Positions 9,840 through 18,973 of a stretch of DNA of 64,000 nucleotides are shown here, one piece after another; position 1 is the first letter of the stretch; each line of letters begins with the position of its first letter. The stretch is from Candidatus Alloclostridium intestinigallinarum (GTDB taxonomy: Bacteria; Bacillota; Clostridia; Christensenellales; UBA3700), in the NCBI GenBank assembly GCA_904382605.1, contig CAJFJA010000002.1, positions 124,001 through 188,000 on the forward strand. Reading direction: 5' to 3'. The position numbers were made by a program, and so were the translations under genes. The notes beneath the pieces are model-generated. The model ran no database searches. It saw only the letters and a list, made by a program, of their open reading frames with translations, and was not told where the DNA came from.

Positions 9840-11295
9840 AAAATTCAGGGCGCACCTGTTATTGCTTGTCTGCCTTTCGCTGGCGTTTTTATTGCTTACC
9901 GCGGCTTGTTACGCGATTACGGTTTTTTACGGGGCGGAATATGTTAAGTGGATACTTTTGGGATTATTCTCGCTTCTTTCTGCCTTGTTTATTTTGTGCA
10001 CCTGGAAAAAATCTCCCACGCTTTTGAAATTTACTCCGCGCGCCGTTCGTCTGCTTTGTGCACTTACGGTAGTACACTTTCTTATCTCACGCCTTCTCAT
10101 ATTCCTGGGCGGACTTATCCAAGTGTCGGGAGAGGGGCTTGATTTTTCTCTGCTCTTCATTCTTCCCGTGCTCGTCCTGCCCGCCGCGGCGGTTGCGCTT
10201 ATTTCAGTCAAACCCGTGGAAAGCGCGGTGGCGCGGCATTTTATTTCAAAGGCAAAGAAGAAGCTGGACGAAAGACAGGGACTTATCCGCATAGGAATAA
10301 CGGGCAGTTACGGCAAGACGAGCGTGAAAAACATGATAGCCGCGCTTTTGGGAGAGAGCGCCTATGCAACCCCCGCGTCGTTCAACACTCCCATGGGAAT
10401 ATGCCGCGCGGTGAACGATATGCCGGAAGGTGTAAGGTATTTTGTGTGCGAAATGGGCGCGCGCCGCCCCGGCGATATAGCGGAACTTTGCGGAATAGTG
10501 CGCCCCCGCGTGGGCGTTATCACGGGAATTGCGCCACAGCATATACAGACGTTCGGTACGATTGACAATATCGTTGCAACGAAAGGGGAGTTGATTGAAA
10601 ATCTGCCTTGCAACGGCATAGCCGTTTTCAACGGATACGACGAAAAAGCCGCCGAAATGTACATCTCATGTCCGATACGCAGAAGGTATCTGACAAAACG
10701 GAGCGTTCATTATGAAAATATCCGCCTCACTCCACGCGGAAGCGTGTTCGATCTGGTGACTCGGGAAGAAAGGGCGGAATGCCGCCTTTTACTTATCGGA
10801 AGGCACAATATCGAGAACTTTTGCCTGGCGGCGCAGGTTTGCCTTGCGCTCGGCATGACGCTCGAAGACGTGGCGGAGCGCTGTGAAAATATCAGACCTG
10901 TACCGCATAGATTGGAGATAATAGACACGGGGCGCGGAATAACCGTTATCGACGACGGCTATAACAGCAATGTGCGCGGCGCAAAAGCGGCGCTTGAAGC
11001 GCTTTCGCTGTTTGACGGGCGCAAGATTGTTGCGGCCCAGGGGTTTACCGAGACGGGCAGTAAGGACGAAGAGCTGAATACGCGACTTGGGGAGCAGATA
11101 GCAGAAGTCGCGGATATTGCCATACTCATAGGCGTGAAGGCAAAGTTGATTGAACAGGGGCTTGCTTTGCACTATTTTCCGCGTGAAAACATATATATTG
11201 TAAGCAGTTTGTCTGAGGCGCAGAAACTGTTCGGGAAAATTTTGCGTGCGGGCGACGCGCTTTTAATTGAAAACGATTTGCCCGAGAACGTATAG
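9736..11295 (+). CDS. murF: MurF-type ligase with N-terminal membrane domain
   Basis: 519 residues. Residues 1 to about 155 hold about five hydrophobic helices; the remainder is a Mur ligase. It has the ATP loop GITGSYGKTSVKNM (about 187-200), then SFNTPMGI, EMGARRPGDI, TGIAPQHIQTF and the C-terminal domain with VIDDGYNSN. This pattern fits UDP-MurNAc-tripeptide:D-Ala-D-Ala ligase, the last cytoplasmic precursor step. It is followed 9 nt later by ddl, which makes its D-Ala-D-Ala substrate. The large division cluster at 55-64 kb lacks murF, so this gene probably supplies that activity. The membrane domain is absent from textbook MurF but occurs in clostridial homologues. Confidence 0.85.
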   Translation: MEWMAAAICGILGAVLTLRTLGWIQHAGYRIQLNKKFRAHLLLLVCLSLAFLLLTAACYAITVFYGAEYVKWILLGLFSLLSALFILCTWKKSPTLLKFTPRAVRLLCALTVVHFLISRLLIFLGGLIQVSGEGLDFSLLFILPVLVLPAAAVALISVKPVESAVARHFISKAKKKLDERQGLIRIGITGSYGKTSVKNMIAALLGESAYATPASFNTPMGICRAVNDMPEGVRYFVCEMGARRPGDIAELCGIVRPRVGVITGIAPQHIQTFGTIDNIVATKGELIENLPCNGIAVFNGYDEKAAEMYISCPIRRRYLTKRSVHYENIRLTPRGSVFDLVTREERAECRLLLIGRHNIENFCLAAQVCLALGMTLEDVAERCENIRPVPHRLEIIDTGRGITVIDDGYNSNVRGAKAALEALSLFDGRKIVAAQGFTETGSKDEELNTRLGEQIAEVADIAILIGVKAKLIEQGLALHYFPRENIYIVSSLSEAQKLFGKILRAGDALLIENDLPENV

Positions 11296-11304
11296 GAGGG
11301 GTGT

Positions 11305-12468
11305 ATGAATATTGCTGTTGTATACGGCGGTACGTCTTGCGAACGCGACGTATCAATAATTACCGGTATCCAGGCGCTGGGTATGCTTGACAAATTCAGA
11401 TACGAAGTTTACCCCGTGCTTATCGGCGCGGACGGCGGTATGGGAATGCCCGAAAATGCGCAGAGTATACGCACATATATCGGTGAAAAACCGCCGGCGG
11501 GTGCGCCCGTATATTTTGAAAAAGGCGCGCTTTGCGTGAAAGGGCGGCTGAAGTCGAAGCGCATACGCATTGACTGCGCCCTGCTGTGCACGCACGGCGG
11601 AACGGGTGAAAACGGAGCGTTACAGGGCTTTTTCGAGATGTGCTCAATCCCTTACACGTCGCCCGGGGTGGAACCTTCCGCAATCTGCATGAATAAAATA
11701 ACTTCAAAAAGTATATTCCTAGGGTTGGGCGCAAATGTTTTACCCGCGGCAAAAGTACAGCGCGGAGGGGAGAAGGAGACGATAAACTATGCGAAAAAAT
11801 GCGGTTATCCGGTAATAGTCAAGCCCGCCCGCCAGGGCTCTTCCATAGGAATAGACGTGGCTAAAAACGACGTGGAACTGCTTGCGGCACTCTCCGTTGC
11901 GTTCGAATTCGACGAATTTGCGATAATCGAGCGCGCTCTCGAAAACTTTACGGAAATAAACTGCGCGTGTGTGAAAAGCCGCGGCGAAATAATAGTTTCT
12001 TCTCTGGAACGTCCCGTATGCTGGAAGGAGTTTTTGACTTTCGAGGACAAATATCTTTCGGGCGGAAAGTCGGGCGGCGGCAAAATAAACGCTTCCGCAC
12101 GCGAATTTCCCGCAAAAATTCCGCAGGATAAAGAAGAGTATATAAAGCGCACCTCGTACAACGTATACAAAGAACTCGGTATGAAAGGGGTGGTGCGCTT
12201 TGATTATCTGATAGATAATGACGGCGGAGAGGTATACCTCAACGAAGCCAACACCATTCCCGGGTCGCTTGCAAACTATCTGTTTACGGATAAGGGGATA
12301 GACGGCAACAGACTTATGGATATAATTATAGAAGAGGCGGTTGCGGAGGGCGTGGACAAGGGCGGAAAGTTTTCTTCGGACGTGCTCAGAGCGTTCGGCG
12401 CGGCGGGATGCGAAGCGTGCGGCACATTCAGCGCAAACGCTTGCAAAATCGGCGCGCGGCATATATAA
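11305..12468 (+). CDS. ddl: D-alanine--D-alanine ligase
   Basis: 387 residues, ATP-grasp family. The N terminus has VVYGGTSCERDVSIITGIQA, then LLCTHGGTGENGALQGFFE, the ATP-grasp PVIVKPARQGSSIGI, and the metal-binding end RFDYLIDNDGGEVYLNEANT followed by IPGSL. It joins two D-alanines for MurF. Good ribosome site (GGAGGGG about 6 nt before the ATG). It extends about 20 residues past the usual end with a Cys/Ala-rich tail. Confidence 0.95.
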   Translation: MNIAVVYGGTSCERDVSIITGIQALGMLDKFRYEVYPVLIGADGGMGMPENAQSIRTYIGEKPPAGAPVYFEKGALCVKGRLKSKRIRIDCALLCTHGGTGENGALQGFFEMCSIPYTSPGVEPSAICMNKITSKSIFLGLGANVLPAAKVQRGGEKETINYAKKCGYPVIVKPARQGSSIGIDVAKNDVELLAALSVAFEFDEFAIIERALENFTEINCACVKSRGEIIVSSLERPVCWKEFLTFEDKYLSGGKSGGGKINASAREFPAKIPQDKEEYIKRTSYNVYKELGMKGVVRFDYLIDNDGGEVYLNEANTIPGSLANYLFTDKGIDGNRLMDIIIEEAVAEGVDKGGKFSSDVLRAFGAAGCEACGTFSANACKIGARHI

Positions 12469-12499
12469 TAATAGGGTATTAAATTAACGGAGAGTTACC

Positions 12500-13699
12500 A
12501 TGGCTAAAATCAAAATGTCGGTGCCGCTCGTGGAAATGGACGGCGACGAAATGACCAGAGTAATCTGGCAGCAGATCAAGGACATACTTATCAAACCCTA
12601 TGTGGAACTGAACACGGAATATTACGATCTGGGACTTGTCCACCGCGAGGAAACCAAGGACGCCGTGACCACGGAAAGCGCGCTCGCAATCAAAAAATAC
12701 GGCGTAGGCGTTAAATGCGCTACCATTACGCCCAACGCCCAGCGCGTGGAAGAATACAATCTTTCATCTATGTGGAAAAGCCCCAACGGAACCATAAGGG
12801 CGATTCTGGACGGAACGGTGTTCCGCGCGCCCATTCTGGTGAAGGGCATTCAGCCCTACGTTCCCGGCTGGACAAGCCCGATAACCATGGCAAGGCACGC
12901 CTACGGCGACATTTACCGTGACGTGGAAGGAAAAGTTGCCAAGGGCGGAAAAGCCACGCTCGTTATCGAGGACGAAAACGGCAGGCGCGAGATAGAAATT
13001 TTCGATTTCTCCAAATCGGGCGGCATAGTTTTGGGTATGCACAATACCGAAAAGAGCATTTCGAGCTTTGCGCGCTGCTGCTTCAACTATGCCCTCGACG
13101 TAAAACAGGACGTGTGGTTCGCCACCAAGGACACTATATCCAAGACGTACGACCATACTTTTAAGGACATATTCGCGGAAATTTACGAAAACGAATACAA
13201 GGAAAAATTCGAAAAAGCGGGCATAGAATACTTCTACACGCTGATAGACGACGCGGTGGCGCGCGTGATGCGCTCGCACGGCGGATTTATCTGGGCATGC
13301 AAGAACTACGACGGCGACGTTATGAGCGATATGGTGGCAACCGCTTACGGTTCGCTTGCAATGATGACTTCCGTACTCGTGTCCCCCGACGGCAATTACG
13401 AATACGAGGCGGCGCACGGAACGGTTACGCGCCACTATTACAAATATCTGAAGGGCGAAGAAACTTCCACCAACCCCGTGGCAACCATATTCGCATGGTC
13501 GGGCGCGCTGCGCAAGAGGGGAGAGCTTGACGGTAATGCGGAACTTGTGGAATTTGCAAACAAGCTGGAAAAAGCCACGATTTCCACCATCGAAAGCGGC
13601 TATATGACGGGCGACCTCGTATCCCTGTTCAAGTCGGACGTGCCGGCGGTAAAGCTGAATACGGAAGAATTTATCCGCAAGATAGCAAGCAATCTTTAA
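12500..13699 (+). CDS. icd: NADP-dependent isocitrate dehydrogenase (eukaryote-like homodimeric type)
   Basis: 399 residues. Conserved blocks [65 protein letters not shown] and [13 protein letters not shown] show the type II homodimeric enzyme, which differs from the E. coli type. It oxidises isocitrate to 2-oxoglutarate and makes NADPH, likely for glutamate synthesis in an anaerobe. Strong ribosome site GGAGAG. It has its own terminator, so it may be a single-gene unit after ddl. Confidence 0.95.
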   Translation: MAKIKMSVPLVEMDGDEMTRVIWQQIKDILIKPYVELNTEYYDLGLVHREETKDAVTTESALAIKKYGVGVKCATITPNAQRVEEYNLSSMWKSPNGTIRAILDGTVFRAPILVKGIQPYVPGWTSPITMARHAYGDIYRDVEGKVAKGGKATLVIEDENGRREIEIFDFSKSGGIVLGMHNTEKSISSFARCCFNYALDVKQDVWFATKDTISKTYDHTFKDIFAEIYENEYKEKFEKAGIEYFYTLIDDAVARVMRSHGGFIWACKNYDGDVMSDMVATAYGSLAMMTSVLVSPDGNYEYEAAHGTVTRHYYKYLKGEETSTNPVATIFAWSGALRKRGELDGNAELVEFANKLEKATISTIESGYMTGDLVSLFKSDVPAVKLNTEEFIRKIASNL

Positions 13700-13713
13700 T
13701 TAAAACGTAGTGA

Positions 13714-13742
13714 TAAAAAAGCGGCGAAGAGCCGCTTTTTTT
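13714..13742 (+). terminator. Terminator after icd
   Basis: Stem AAAAGCGGC, loop GAAGA, GCCGCTTTTTTT. Confidence 0.9.
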
Positions 13743-13819
13743 ATCGTGTTCCTGAAATTTAACCGGGTTGTCAGGCGTGGCTGTTATCGTTTATACCCGC
13801 CCTAGTATTCTCGAAAATA

Positions 13820-14743
13820 TTATTTGTTTGCGGAAAGGAATTCTTCACACATTCCGATTACGGCGCGCTTTACGGAAGGGGGAGAAACTACTTCCGCGCT
13901 TTTGCCGAATTTTATTATTTTCGCGTAAGTTGCGGCGTCCGCCGGAACGGTTCCGGTCGCCAGAAAGTTTATTCCGTCGTCTGAAGGTTTAACGTTCTCC
14001 ACACCCAGCCAATCTTCCGCGTCATATCTGCCTTCGGGAGCGATTTTCAAAGTAATCTGCGCCTTTTCCGCAGGGGGAGTAAGATTGAAGTTGTACGATT
14101 TTCCCCTTGATTCGGGTATGAAAACTCCGCCCGTAAAGGTCATGTGCGTTATGCGCGCTATCTTGAAAAGACGCATTTGTCTGCGCAGGTGGCAGAACGA
14201 GTACGCGTACCAGCAGCCGTCATGATAGACGAGGCAGTAAGGGTCGATATCGCGCGTCGTGGTTTCACCGCGGTAGTCGTGATAGCAAATGCGCATGGTT
14301 TTGCGCGAGCGCTTTGCGTCGATAATCGTATTGATTTTATCGGTAAGAGAGGCGTTGCTCTCCGCGTCGCTGTTTTCCACTATATAATTTTCGTTATAGT
14401 ACGGCTTGCTTTCCGCGGGTCTTCTGTCTTTCATGGTAATCAGCTTATCGCGCGCACCGGCGGCTGTTTTTACGTCCTTCATCTCGGAAGAGGAAAGAGC
14501 GGCGATAACCACGTCCAGTTCCTCGCGGTTCAGAAACATCGCGGGCAGACGGAATTCTTTACCCACCATTATGCCGCCGCCGTTGCCGCGCCTGCAGTAG
14601 AGAGGAATGCCCGCCGAACTGAGCACGTCTATATACCTGTAAACGGTGCGTATGGAAATTTCCAGCTCGGAAGCAAGTTCCGTCGCCGTCATCTTTTCGC
14701 GGCTTATCAGTTTTATCGTCATTGAAAGCAGTTTGTCTAACAC
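13820..14743 (-). CDS. HTH transcriptional regulator with WYL domain (YafY-like)
   Basis: 307 residues from GTG 14743, with AAGGAGA 6 nt upstream on the minus strand. The N-terminal DeoR/HTH_11 helix-turn-helix covers about 1-60 (MTATELASELEISIRTVYRY). A WYL domain follows with YCLVYHDGCWYAYSFCHLRR and RLFKIARI, and there is a WCX-like C terminus. WYL proteins sense small ligands or nucleic acids; the ligand is unknown. It is divergent from lysA, and its own promoter is consensus. A palindrome next to its ribosome site could be its own operator. Confidence 0.88.
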   Translation of the reverse strand: MLDKLLSMTIKLISREKMTATELASELEISIRTVYRYIDVLSSAGIPLYCRRGNGGGIMVGKEFRLPAMFLNREELDVVIAALSSSEMKDVKTAAGARDKLITMKDRRPAESKPYYNENYIVENSDAESNASLTDKINTIIDAKRSRKTMRICYHDYRGETTTRDIDPYCLVYHDGCWYAYSFCHLRRQMRLFKIARITHMTFTGGVFIPESRGKSYNFNLTPPAEKAQITLKIAPEGRYDAEDWLGVENVKPSDDGINFLATGTVPADAATYAKIIKFGKSAEVVSPPSVKRAVIGMCEEFLSANK

Positions 14744-14757
14744 GGAATTCTCCTTTT

Positions 14758-14770
14758 TGCCCGACGGGCA
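14758..14770. promoter_or_regulatory. Palindrome in the leader of the WYL regulator
   Basis: TGCCCG-A-CGGGCA, a perfect 6-bp dyad around one base. It lies between the promoter and the GTG start, abutting the ribosome site. Possible autoregulatory operator; function inferred only from position and symmetry. Confidence 0.35.
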
Positions 14771-14789
14771 CGTTGCGTTTTCCGGATAA

Positions 14790-14818
14790 ATTATATCATA
14801 TATGCTAAATGCTGTCAA
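14790..14818 (-). promoter_or_regulatory. Consensus promoter of the WYL regulator
   Basis: On the minus strand TTGACA (14818-14813), 17-nt spacer, TATAAT (14795-14790). Full match to both boxes. Confidence 0.85.
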
Positions 14819-14882
14819 TATAGCCGCTTTTTGCAAAACCGCTTATTTTACAAAAATATATAAAATGCGCGCGGGTATTATT

Positions 14883-14912
14883 TTGACAACGTGCGCGCGT
14901 GTGTGTTACAAT
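14883..14912 (+). promoter_or_regulatory. Promoter of lysA
   Basis: TTGACA (14883-14888), 18-nt spacer of alternating GT/GC, TACAAT (14907-14912). It gives a leader of about 20 nt before lysA, too short for a lysine riboswitch, and none is seen. Confidence 0.75.
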
Positions 14913-14941
14913 AAATTAACTAAATTCAACGGGTGAAGAAG

Positions 14942-16258
14942 ATGAATTACAGATCCACAATGAAAGTGAATGACAAAGGACATCTCGAAATAGGCGGCTG
15001 CGACTGCGTCGGTCTTGCGGAAAAATACGGTACGCCGCTCTATGTTATGGATGAAGAATACGTCCGTTCCGTATGCCGCGCGTTCAGACAGACTATCGCG
15101 CAGACTTACGGTGAAGGCAATATGGCGTACGCTTCCAAGGCGTTTTCGTGCAAGGCGATATATAACATAATGAAACAGGAAGGCACCTGCATAGACGTGG
15201 TTTCGGGAGGGGAGATATATACCGCCGCTTCCGCAGGCTTCGATATGTCGCGGGCGTTCTTCCACGGCAATAACAAGCTGGACGGGGAACTCGACCTTGC
15301 AATGCAGGCGGGCGTGGGCACTATCGTGGTGGACGCCGCCGACGACGCGGAACGTATAAACGAATACGCCAAAAAATACGGCAGGGTGCAGAAGGTGCTC
15401 GTCAGGGTGAATCCGGGCGTGGAAGCGCATACCCATTCGTATATACAGACGGCGAAAGTTGATTCCAAATTCGGTTTTTCGATAAAATCGGGCGCGGCGG
15501 AAAAGGCGATAAAGGACGTCGCGTCAAGGAGTAATCTGAAATTTTCGGGCGTGCACTGCCACATAGGTTCGCAGATATTCGACCGCTCGGCGTTTGCCCT
15601 TGCCGTGGACGTTATGACAGACTTTATCAAGCAGCTGCAGGAAGACGGCATAACGGTGGACGTGCTCAATCTGGGCGGCGGCTTCGGCGTGCATTATACG
15701 GAAGAGGACCCCAAATACAACGTCGGAGAATACTGCGATTACGTCAAACTGCTTACGCAGACGCTTTCCGACTGCGTGGAGCGCAAAAAGATTAAAAAGC
15801 CCGTGTTCATAATCGAACCCGGCAGGGCGATTGTGGGCGAAGCGGGCGTTACGCTTTATTCCGTCGGCGCAATCAAGGATATAGAAGGAGTACGCAAATA
15901 CGTGGCAATCGACGGCGGCATGACGGATAACATCCGTCCCGCGCTGTATGAGGCAAAATATGAAGCCGTGCTCGCAAACAGGGCGAACGACAAGCCCGAA
16001 GAAGTCGTCACGATTGCGGGAAAATGCTGTGAAAGCGGCGATATAATAATAAAGGATATTAAACTGCCCAAGGCAAAGCGCGGCGATTTGCTCGCCGTGT
16101 TTACCACGGGCGCATACTGCTATTCCATGGCAAGCAACTATAACCGCAACGTAATACCTCCCGTGGTATTCGTGCGCGGGGGAAAGAGCGGCTATGCCGT
16201 CAGACCGCAGACTTACGAGGATCTGGCGCGGCTGGACGTGATTCCCGATACGGAGTAA
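14942..16258 (+). CDS. lysA: Diaminopimelate decarboxylase
   Basis: About 438 residues. PLP enzyme with the lysine in YASKAFSCKAI, the HCHIGSQIF strand, the glycine loop LNLGGGFGVHYTEEDP, EPGRAIVGEAG and the active-site CCESGDII. It makes lysine from meso-DAP, which is also the cell-wall diamino acid here (see murE). ATG 14942 is preferred, with GGGTGAAG as a modest ribosome site; GTG 14933 in the same frame is an alternative. It is first in a run with an M50 protease and scpAB. Confidence 0.95.
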   Translation: MNYRSTMKVNDKGHLEIGGCDCVGLAEKYGTPLYVMDEEYVRSVCRAFRQTIAQTYGEGNMAYASKAFSCKAIYNIMKQEGTCIDVVSGGEIYTAASAGFDMSRAFFHGNNKLDGELDLAMQAGVGTIVVDAADDAERINEYAKKYGRVQKVLVRVNPGVEAHTHSYIQTAKVDSKFGFSIKSGAAEKAIKDVASRSNLKFSGVHCHIGSQIFDRSAFALAVDVMTDFIKQLQEDGITVDVLNLGGGFGVHYTEEDPKYNVGEYCDYVKLLTQTLSDCVERKKIKKPVFIIEPGRAIVGEAGVTLYSVGAIKDIEGVRKYVAIDGGMTDNIRPALYEAKYEAVLANRANDKPEEVVTIAGKCCESGDIIIKDIKLPKAKRGDLLAVFTTGAYCYSMASNYNRNVIPPVVFVRGGKSGYAVRPQTYEDLARLDVIPDTE

Positions 16259-16264
16259 TAAAGA

Positions 16265-17026
16265 GTGCTGATATATCAGATATTTACAAGCGGAAATTTC
16301 GTTTCCGGACTGTTGATGCTGCTTGCGATAGTCATCGTCGGCGCGTTTGCGATAATGCTCCACGAGGTGGCACACGGCTACGCCGCGTATCTGAACGGCG
16401 ATTTTACCGCCAAATACGCGGGAAGACTTACGCTCAATCCGCTTAAACATTTCGACATATTGGGCACAATTATGATGCTTATAGTCGGATTCGGCTGGGC
16501 TAAACCCGTGCCAATAGACTCGCGCAACTTCACGAATTACCGCAAGGGTATGCTTATGACTTCTCTTGCGGGCGTGACCATGAACCTTATTCTCGCCGTA
16601 GTCGCGCTTATCGGGCTGTGCATAGTCACGGCGGTATTCGGCGCGGCTAACGTGATAGTGGGGTACGGCGGAAGCATGTATTACGCAACCGCGTCTATGG
16701 CGGCGAGGTATGCCTACGAGTTTTTCTACTATCTGTGCGCATACGGCGTGACGATAAATATGACTCTGTTCCTGTTCAACCTTATACCCATCTATCCGCT
16801 GGACGGATTCAGAGTGGTCGAAACGCTGGCAAAACCGGACAACGCTTACGTCAGATTCAATTACAGATACGGCAATTTTCTGCTTATCGGCGTTATCCTG
16901 ATATTCACCGTATTGGGATATATAGCAAGCTATATCGGGGTAAACCTGAATATCTTCGGTCAATACCAGTATCTGTTCATACGGCTGATGAATATAATTC
17001 AAAACAGCATTTTAGGGGGAATGTAA
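16265..17026 (+). CDS. Site-2 protease family membrane metalloprotease (M50)
   Basis: 253 residues, several membrane helices. The zinc site is HEVAH at 33-37 in the first helix. The third ligand and fold motif is NLIPIYPLDGFRV near 175-190, as in M50B proteases of the YwhC/SpoIVFB-like group without PDZ domain. It would cleave substrates inside the membrane; the target is unknown. Start is GTG with weak upstream signal. Its TAA overlaps the scpA ATG (TAATG), so it is probably co-translated with scpA. Confidence 0.88.
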   Translation: MLIYQIFTSGNFVSGLLMLLAIVIVGAFAIMLHEVAHGYAAYLNGDFTAKYAGRLTLNPLKHFDILGTIMMLIVGFGWAKPVPIDSRNFTNYRKGMLMTSLAGVTMNLILAVVALIGLCIVTAVFGAANVIVGYGGSMYYATASMAARYAYEFFYYLCAYGVTINMTLFLFNLIPIYPLDGFRVVETLAKPDNAYVRFNYRYGNFLLIGVILIFTVLGYIASYIGVNLNIFGQYQYLFIRLMNIIQNSILGGM

Positions 17027-17856
17027 TGGCAAACGCGGCTTTTGAATATCATGCAAGTGATTCGCTCAAATTTTCTCTGGGCGACTTCGAAGGTCCCATC
17101 GCGCTCCTTTATACGCTCATAGTGGAAGAGGGAAAGTATCAGATAGACAACTTTCCCATATCCGAAATTACGGGTCAGTATATGGAGTATATGAAACAGC
17201 TGGACACGGTGGATATGGACGTGGCGGCGGACTTTATGGCAATGGCGGCTACTCTGCTTGAAATAAAGTCGCGTTCCGTGCTGCCTCCCGAGGTGGAAGA
17301 CGATGCGTATATGGACGACGGCGACGAATGGATAGAAGACCCCAGAGAGAGGCTGGAATTCCAGCTGAAACTGTACGAGATATTCAAAAGGCAGTCGGAG
17401 AAGCTGAGGGGACTTGAAACCACAAACCGCTTTATGAGGGATCCCCAATTTACGGAAGAAGACGCGAAAGTTGTCATAAAGAGTTTCAATCTGGAAAAGC
17501 TGATAGACGCATACGGGAAAATATTGTTCAATTTCAGCGATGACGACAGGCGTACGACCACCAAGAAGATAGCGCGCGACACGTACACGGTTGCGGAAAA
17601 AATAGTGTATATCACTACCGTGCTTTCCGAAAAAAAGAGCGTGGAATTTTCCCAGCTGTTTACGTCCGTGTATAATAAAAGCGAAGTGATAGCTACTTTT
17701 TCCGCGCTGTTGGAGCTGATGAAAAAGCAGGTCGCAAAGGCTGAACAGAAAGAGCTGTTCGGTGAAATATACATAACGCTTGACGAAAACTTCGACATAA
17801 GCAAGGCGGATATGCGCGAACTTGTAAAGATAGACGAAGAGGAGGGGAACAACTGA
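17026..17856 (+). CDS. scpA: Segregation and condensation protein A
   Basis: 276 residues. The kleisin N terminus has LKFSLGDFEGPIALLYTLI and FPISEITGQYMEYM. A middle segment has ADFMAMAATLLEIKSRSVLP, and a C-terminal winged helix follows (ITTVLSEKKSVEFSQLF). It bridges the Smc heads in chromosome condensation together with ScpB. The ATG at 17026 is fixed by the overlap with the preceding stop and by the family N terminus. The frame is open further upstream but that part is not related sequence. It overlaps scpB by TGATG. Confidence 0.95.
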   Translation: MANAAFEYHASDSLKFSLGDFEGPIALLYTLIVEEGKYQIDNFPISEITGQYMEYMKQLDTVDMDVAADFMAMAATLLEIKSRSVLPPEVEDDAYMDDGDEWIEDPRERLEFQLKLYEIFKRQSEKLRGLETTNRFMRDPQFTEEDAKVVIKSFNLEKLIDAYGKILFNFSDDDRRTTTKKIARDTYTVAEKIVYITTVLSEKKSVEFSQLFTSVYNKSEVIATFSALLELMKKQVAKAEQKELFGEIYITLDENFDISKADMRELVKIDEEEGNN

Positions 17857-18800
17857 TGGAAAATCTCATTCAAACGGTAGAGGCGATAATCTTTTCCGCC
17901 GGAACGGAGATAAAGAAGAAGGACATTCTGGACAAGTTGGAGGGAGTGACGCGCAAACAGCTCAACGACGCGGTCCGCGCCCTGGCACAACGCTACAAGG
18001 GAGAAAGGGGGATACTGCTCGTGGAGTTTAACGACTACGTGCAGTTCACGTCCAATCCGGCGTACGGAGAGGTGGTTTCCGACGTGTTGCGCCCCATCCG
18101 CCAAAAGGCGCTTTCCGACACGTTATTGCAAGTTTTGGCGATAATCGCCTATAAACAGCCTATCACGCGCGGTGAAATAGAGGAAATAAGAGGCAATACG
18201 AGCGCGGATTACGCGCTTACCACGCTGACAAGAGCGGGACTTATCAGGGTCAGCGGACACCGCAATACACCCGGCCGTCCCTGGCTTTACGTCACGACCA
18301 ATGAATTTTTGCGCAGATTCCAGTTGCGCAGTCTGAACGAACTGCCCGAATATAAGGATGTTATGAAGAGATTGATGGAGCTGGGCACGTTTGCGGTCAA
18401 GAGAGAAGAACTGTTCAAGGAAGTTAATCTTGCGGACGACTTTACGGGTGAAGTTTACAGCGCCGATGACGACGAAACAGACGCTTTGAACGCAACGGAA
18501 AAGGCGCTGGATGAGGCTTTGAAGGCGGAAGACGAGCTTCCCGAATTCCTTAAAGGCGAAGACGTACAGTTTGTCAGCGGCGATGATGAAAAGGCCGAAG
18601 GCGGGGAGAATGACGAAGATTCCGCCGATAACGAGGCTATGGACGAGGCTGCGGCGGATATAGCCGACGGCGATGAAGAGCAGGAAGAGCCAGACTACGG
18701 AGAGGACGACGAAATAGACACCGGCAACGATTTTGACGAAGAATTCGAGGACGAGGAAGACGACGAGGAGGACGACGACGGCTCGGACGGCGAGGAGTAG
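17856..18800 (+). CDS. scpB: Segregation and condensation protein B with long acidic tail
   Basis: 314 residues. The first 190 or so are the tandem winged-helix ScpB fold (VEAIIFSAG, DTLLQVLAIIAYKQPITRGE, IEEIRGNTSADYALTTLTRA). Typical ScpB proteins end close to there. The last 120 residues here are almost all Asp, Glu, Gly and Ala, ending in an unbroken Asp/Glu stretch. The body binds ScpA and Smc. The tail may shield DNA-binding surfaces or bind basic proteins; that is inference. A terminator follows. Confidence 0.93.
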   Translation: MENLIQTVEAIIFSAGTEIKKKDILDKLEGVTRKQLNDAVRALAQRYKGERGILLVEFNDYVQFTSNPAYGEVVSDVLRPIRQKALSDTLLQVLAIIAYKQPITRGEIEEIRGNTSADYALTTLTRAGLIRVSGHRNTPGRPWLYVTTNEFLRRFQLRSLNELPEYKDVMKRLMELGTFAVKREELFKEVNLADDFTGEVYSADDDETDALNATEKALDEALKAEDELPEFLKGEDVQFVSGDDEKAEGGENDEDSADNEAMDEAAADIADGDEEQEEPDYGEDDEIDTGNDFDEEFEDEEDDEEDDDGSDGEE

Positions 18801-18857
18801 TCTTACTTTCGTCGGCGCAACGGGTAACCGTATGGCGGAATAACCGGTAAATTAAAG

Positions 18858-18882
18858 AAGGAACCCTTTGCGGTTCCTTTTT
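18858..18882 (+). terminator. Terminator after scpB
   Basis: AAGGAACC, loop CTTTGC, GGTTCCTTTTT. Confidence 0.9.
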
Positions 18883-18973
18883 ATATGTCTTTTGCGGCAG
18901 TTTTTGCAATATTTTTCAGGCGGCGGTTAGCTGCGTAAATTCTATATATTTGTCCTATGTGTTCATATATCCG

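Noticed and set aside
14889..14941. Lysine riboswitch in front of lysA
   Set aside because: The leader after the promoter is only about 20-30 nt, far too short for the aptamer.
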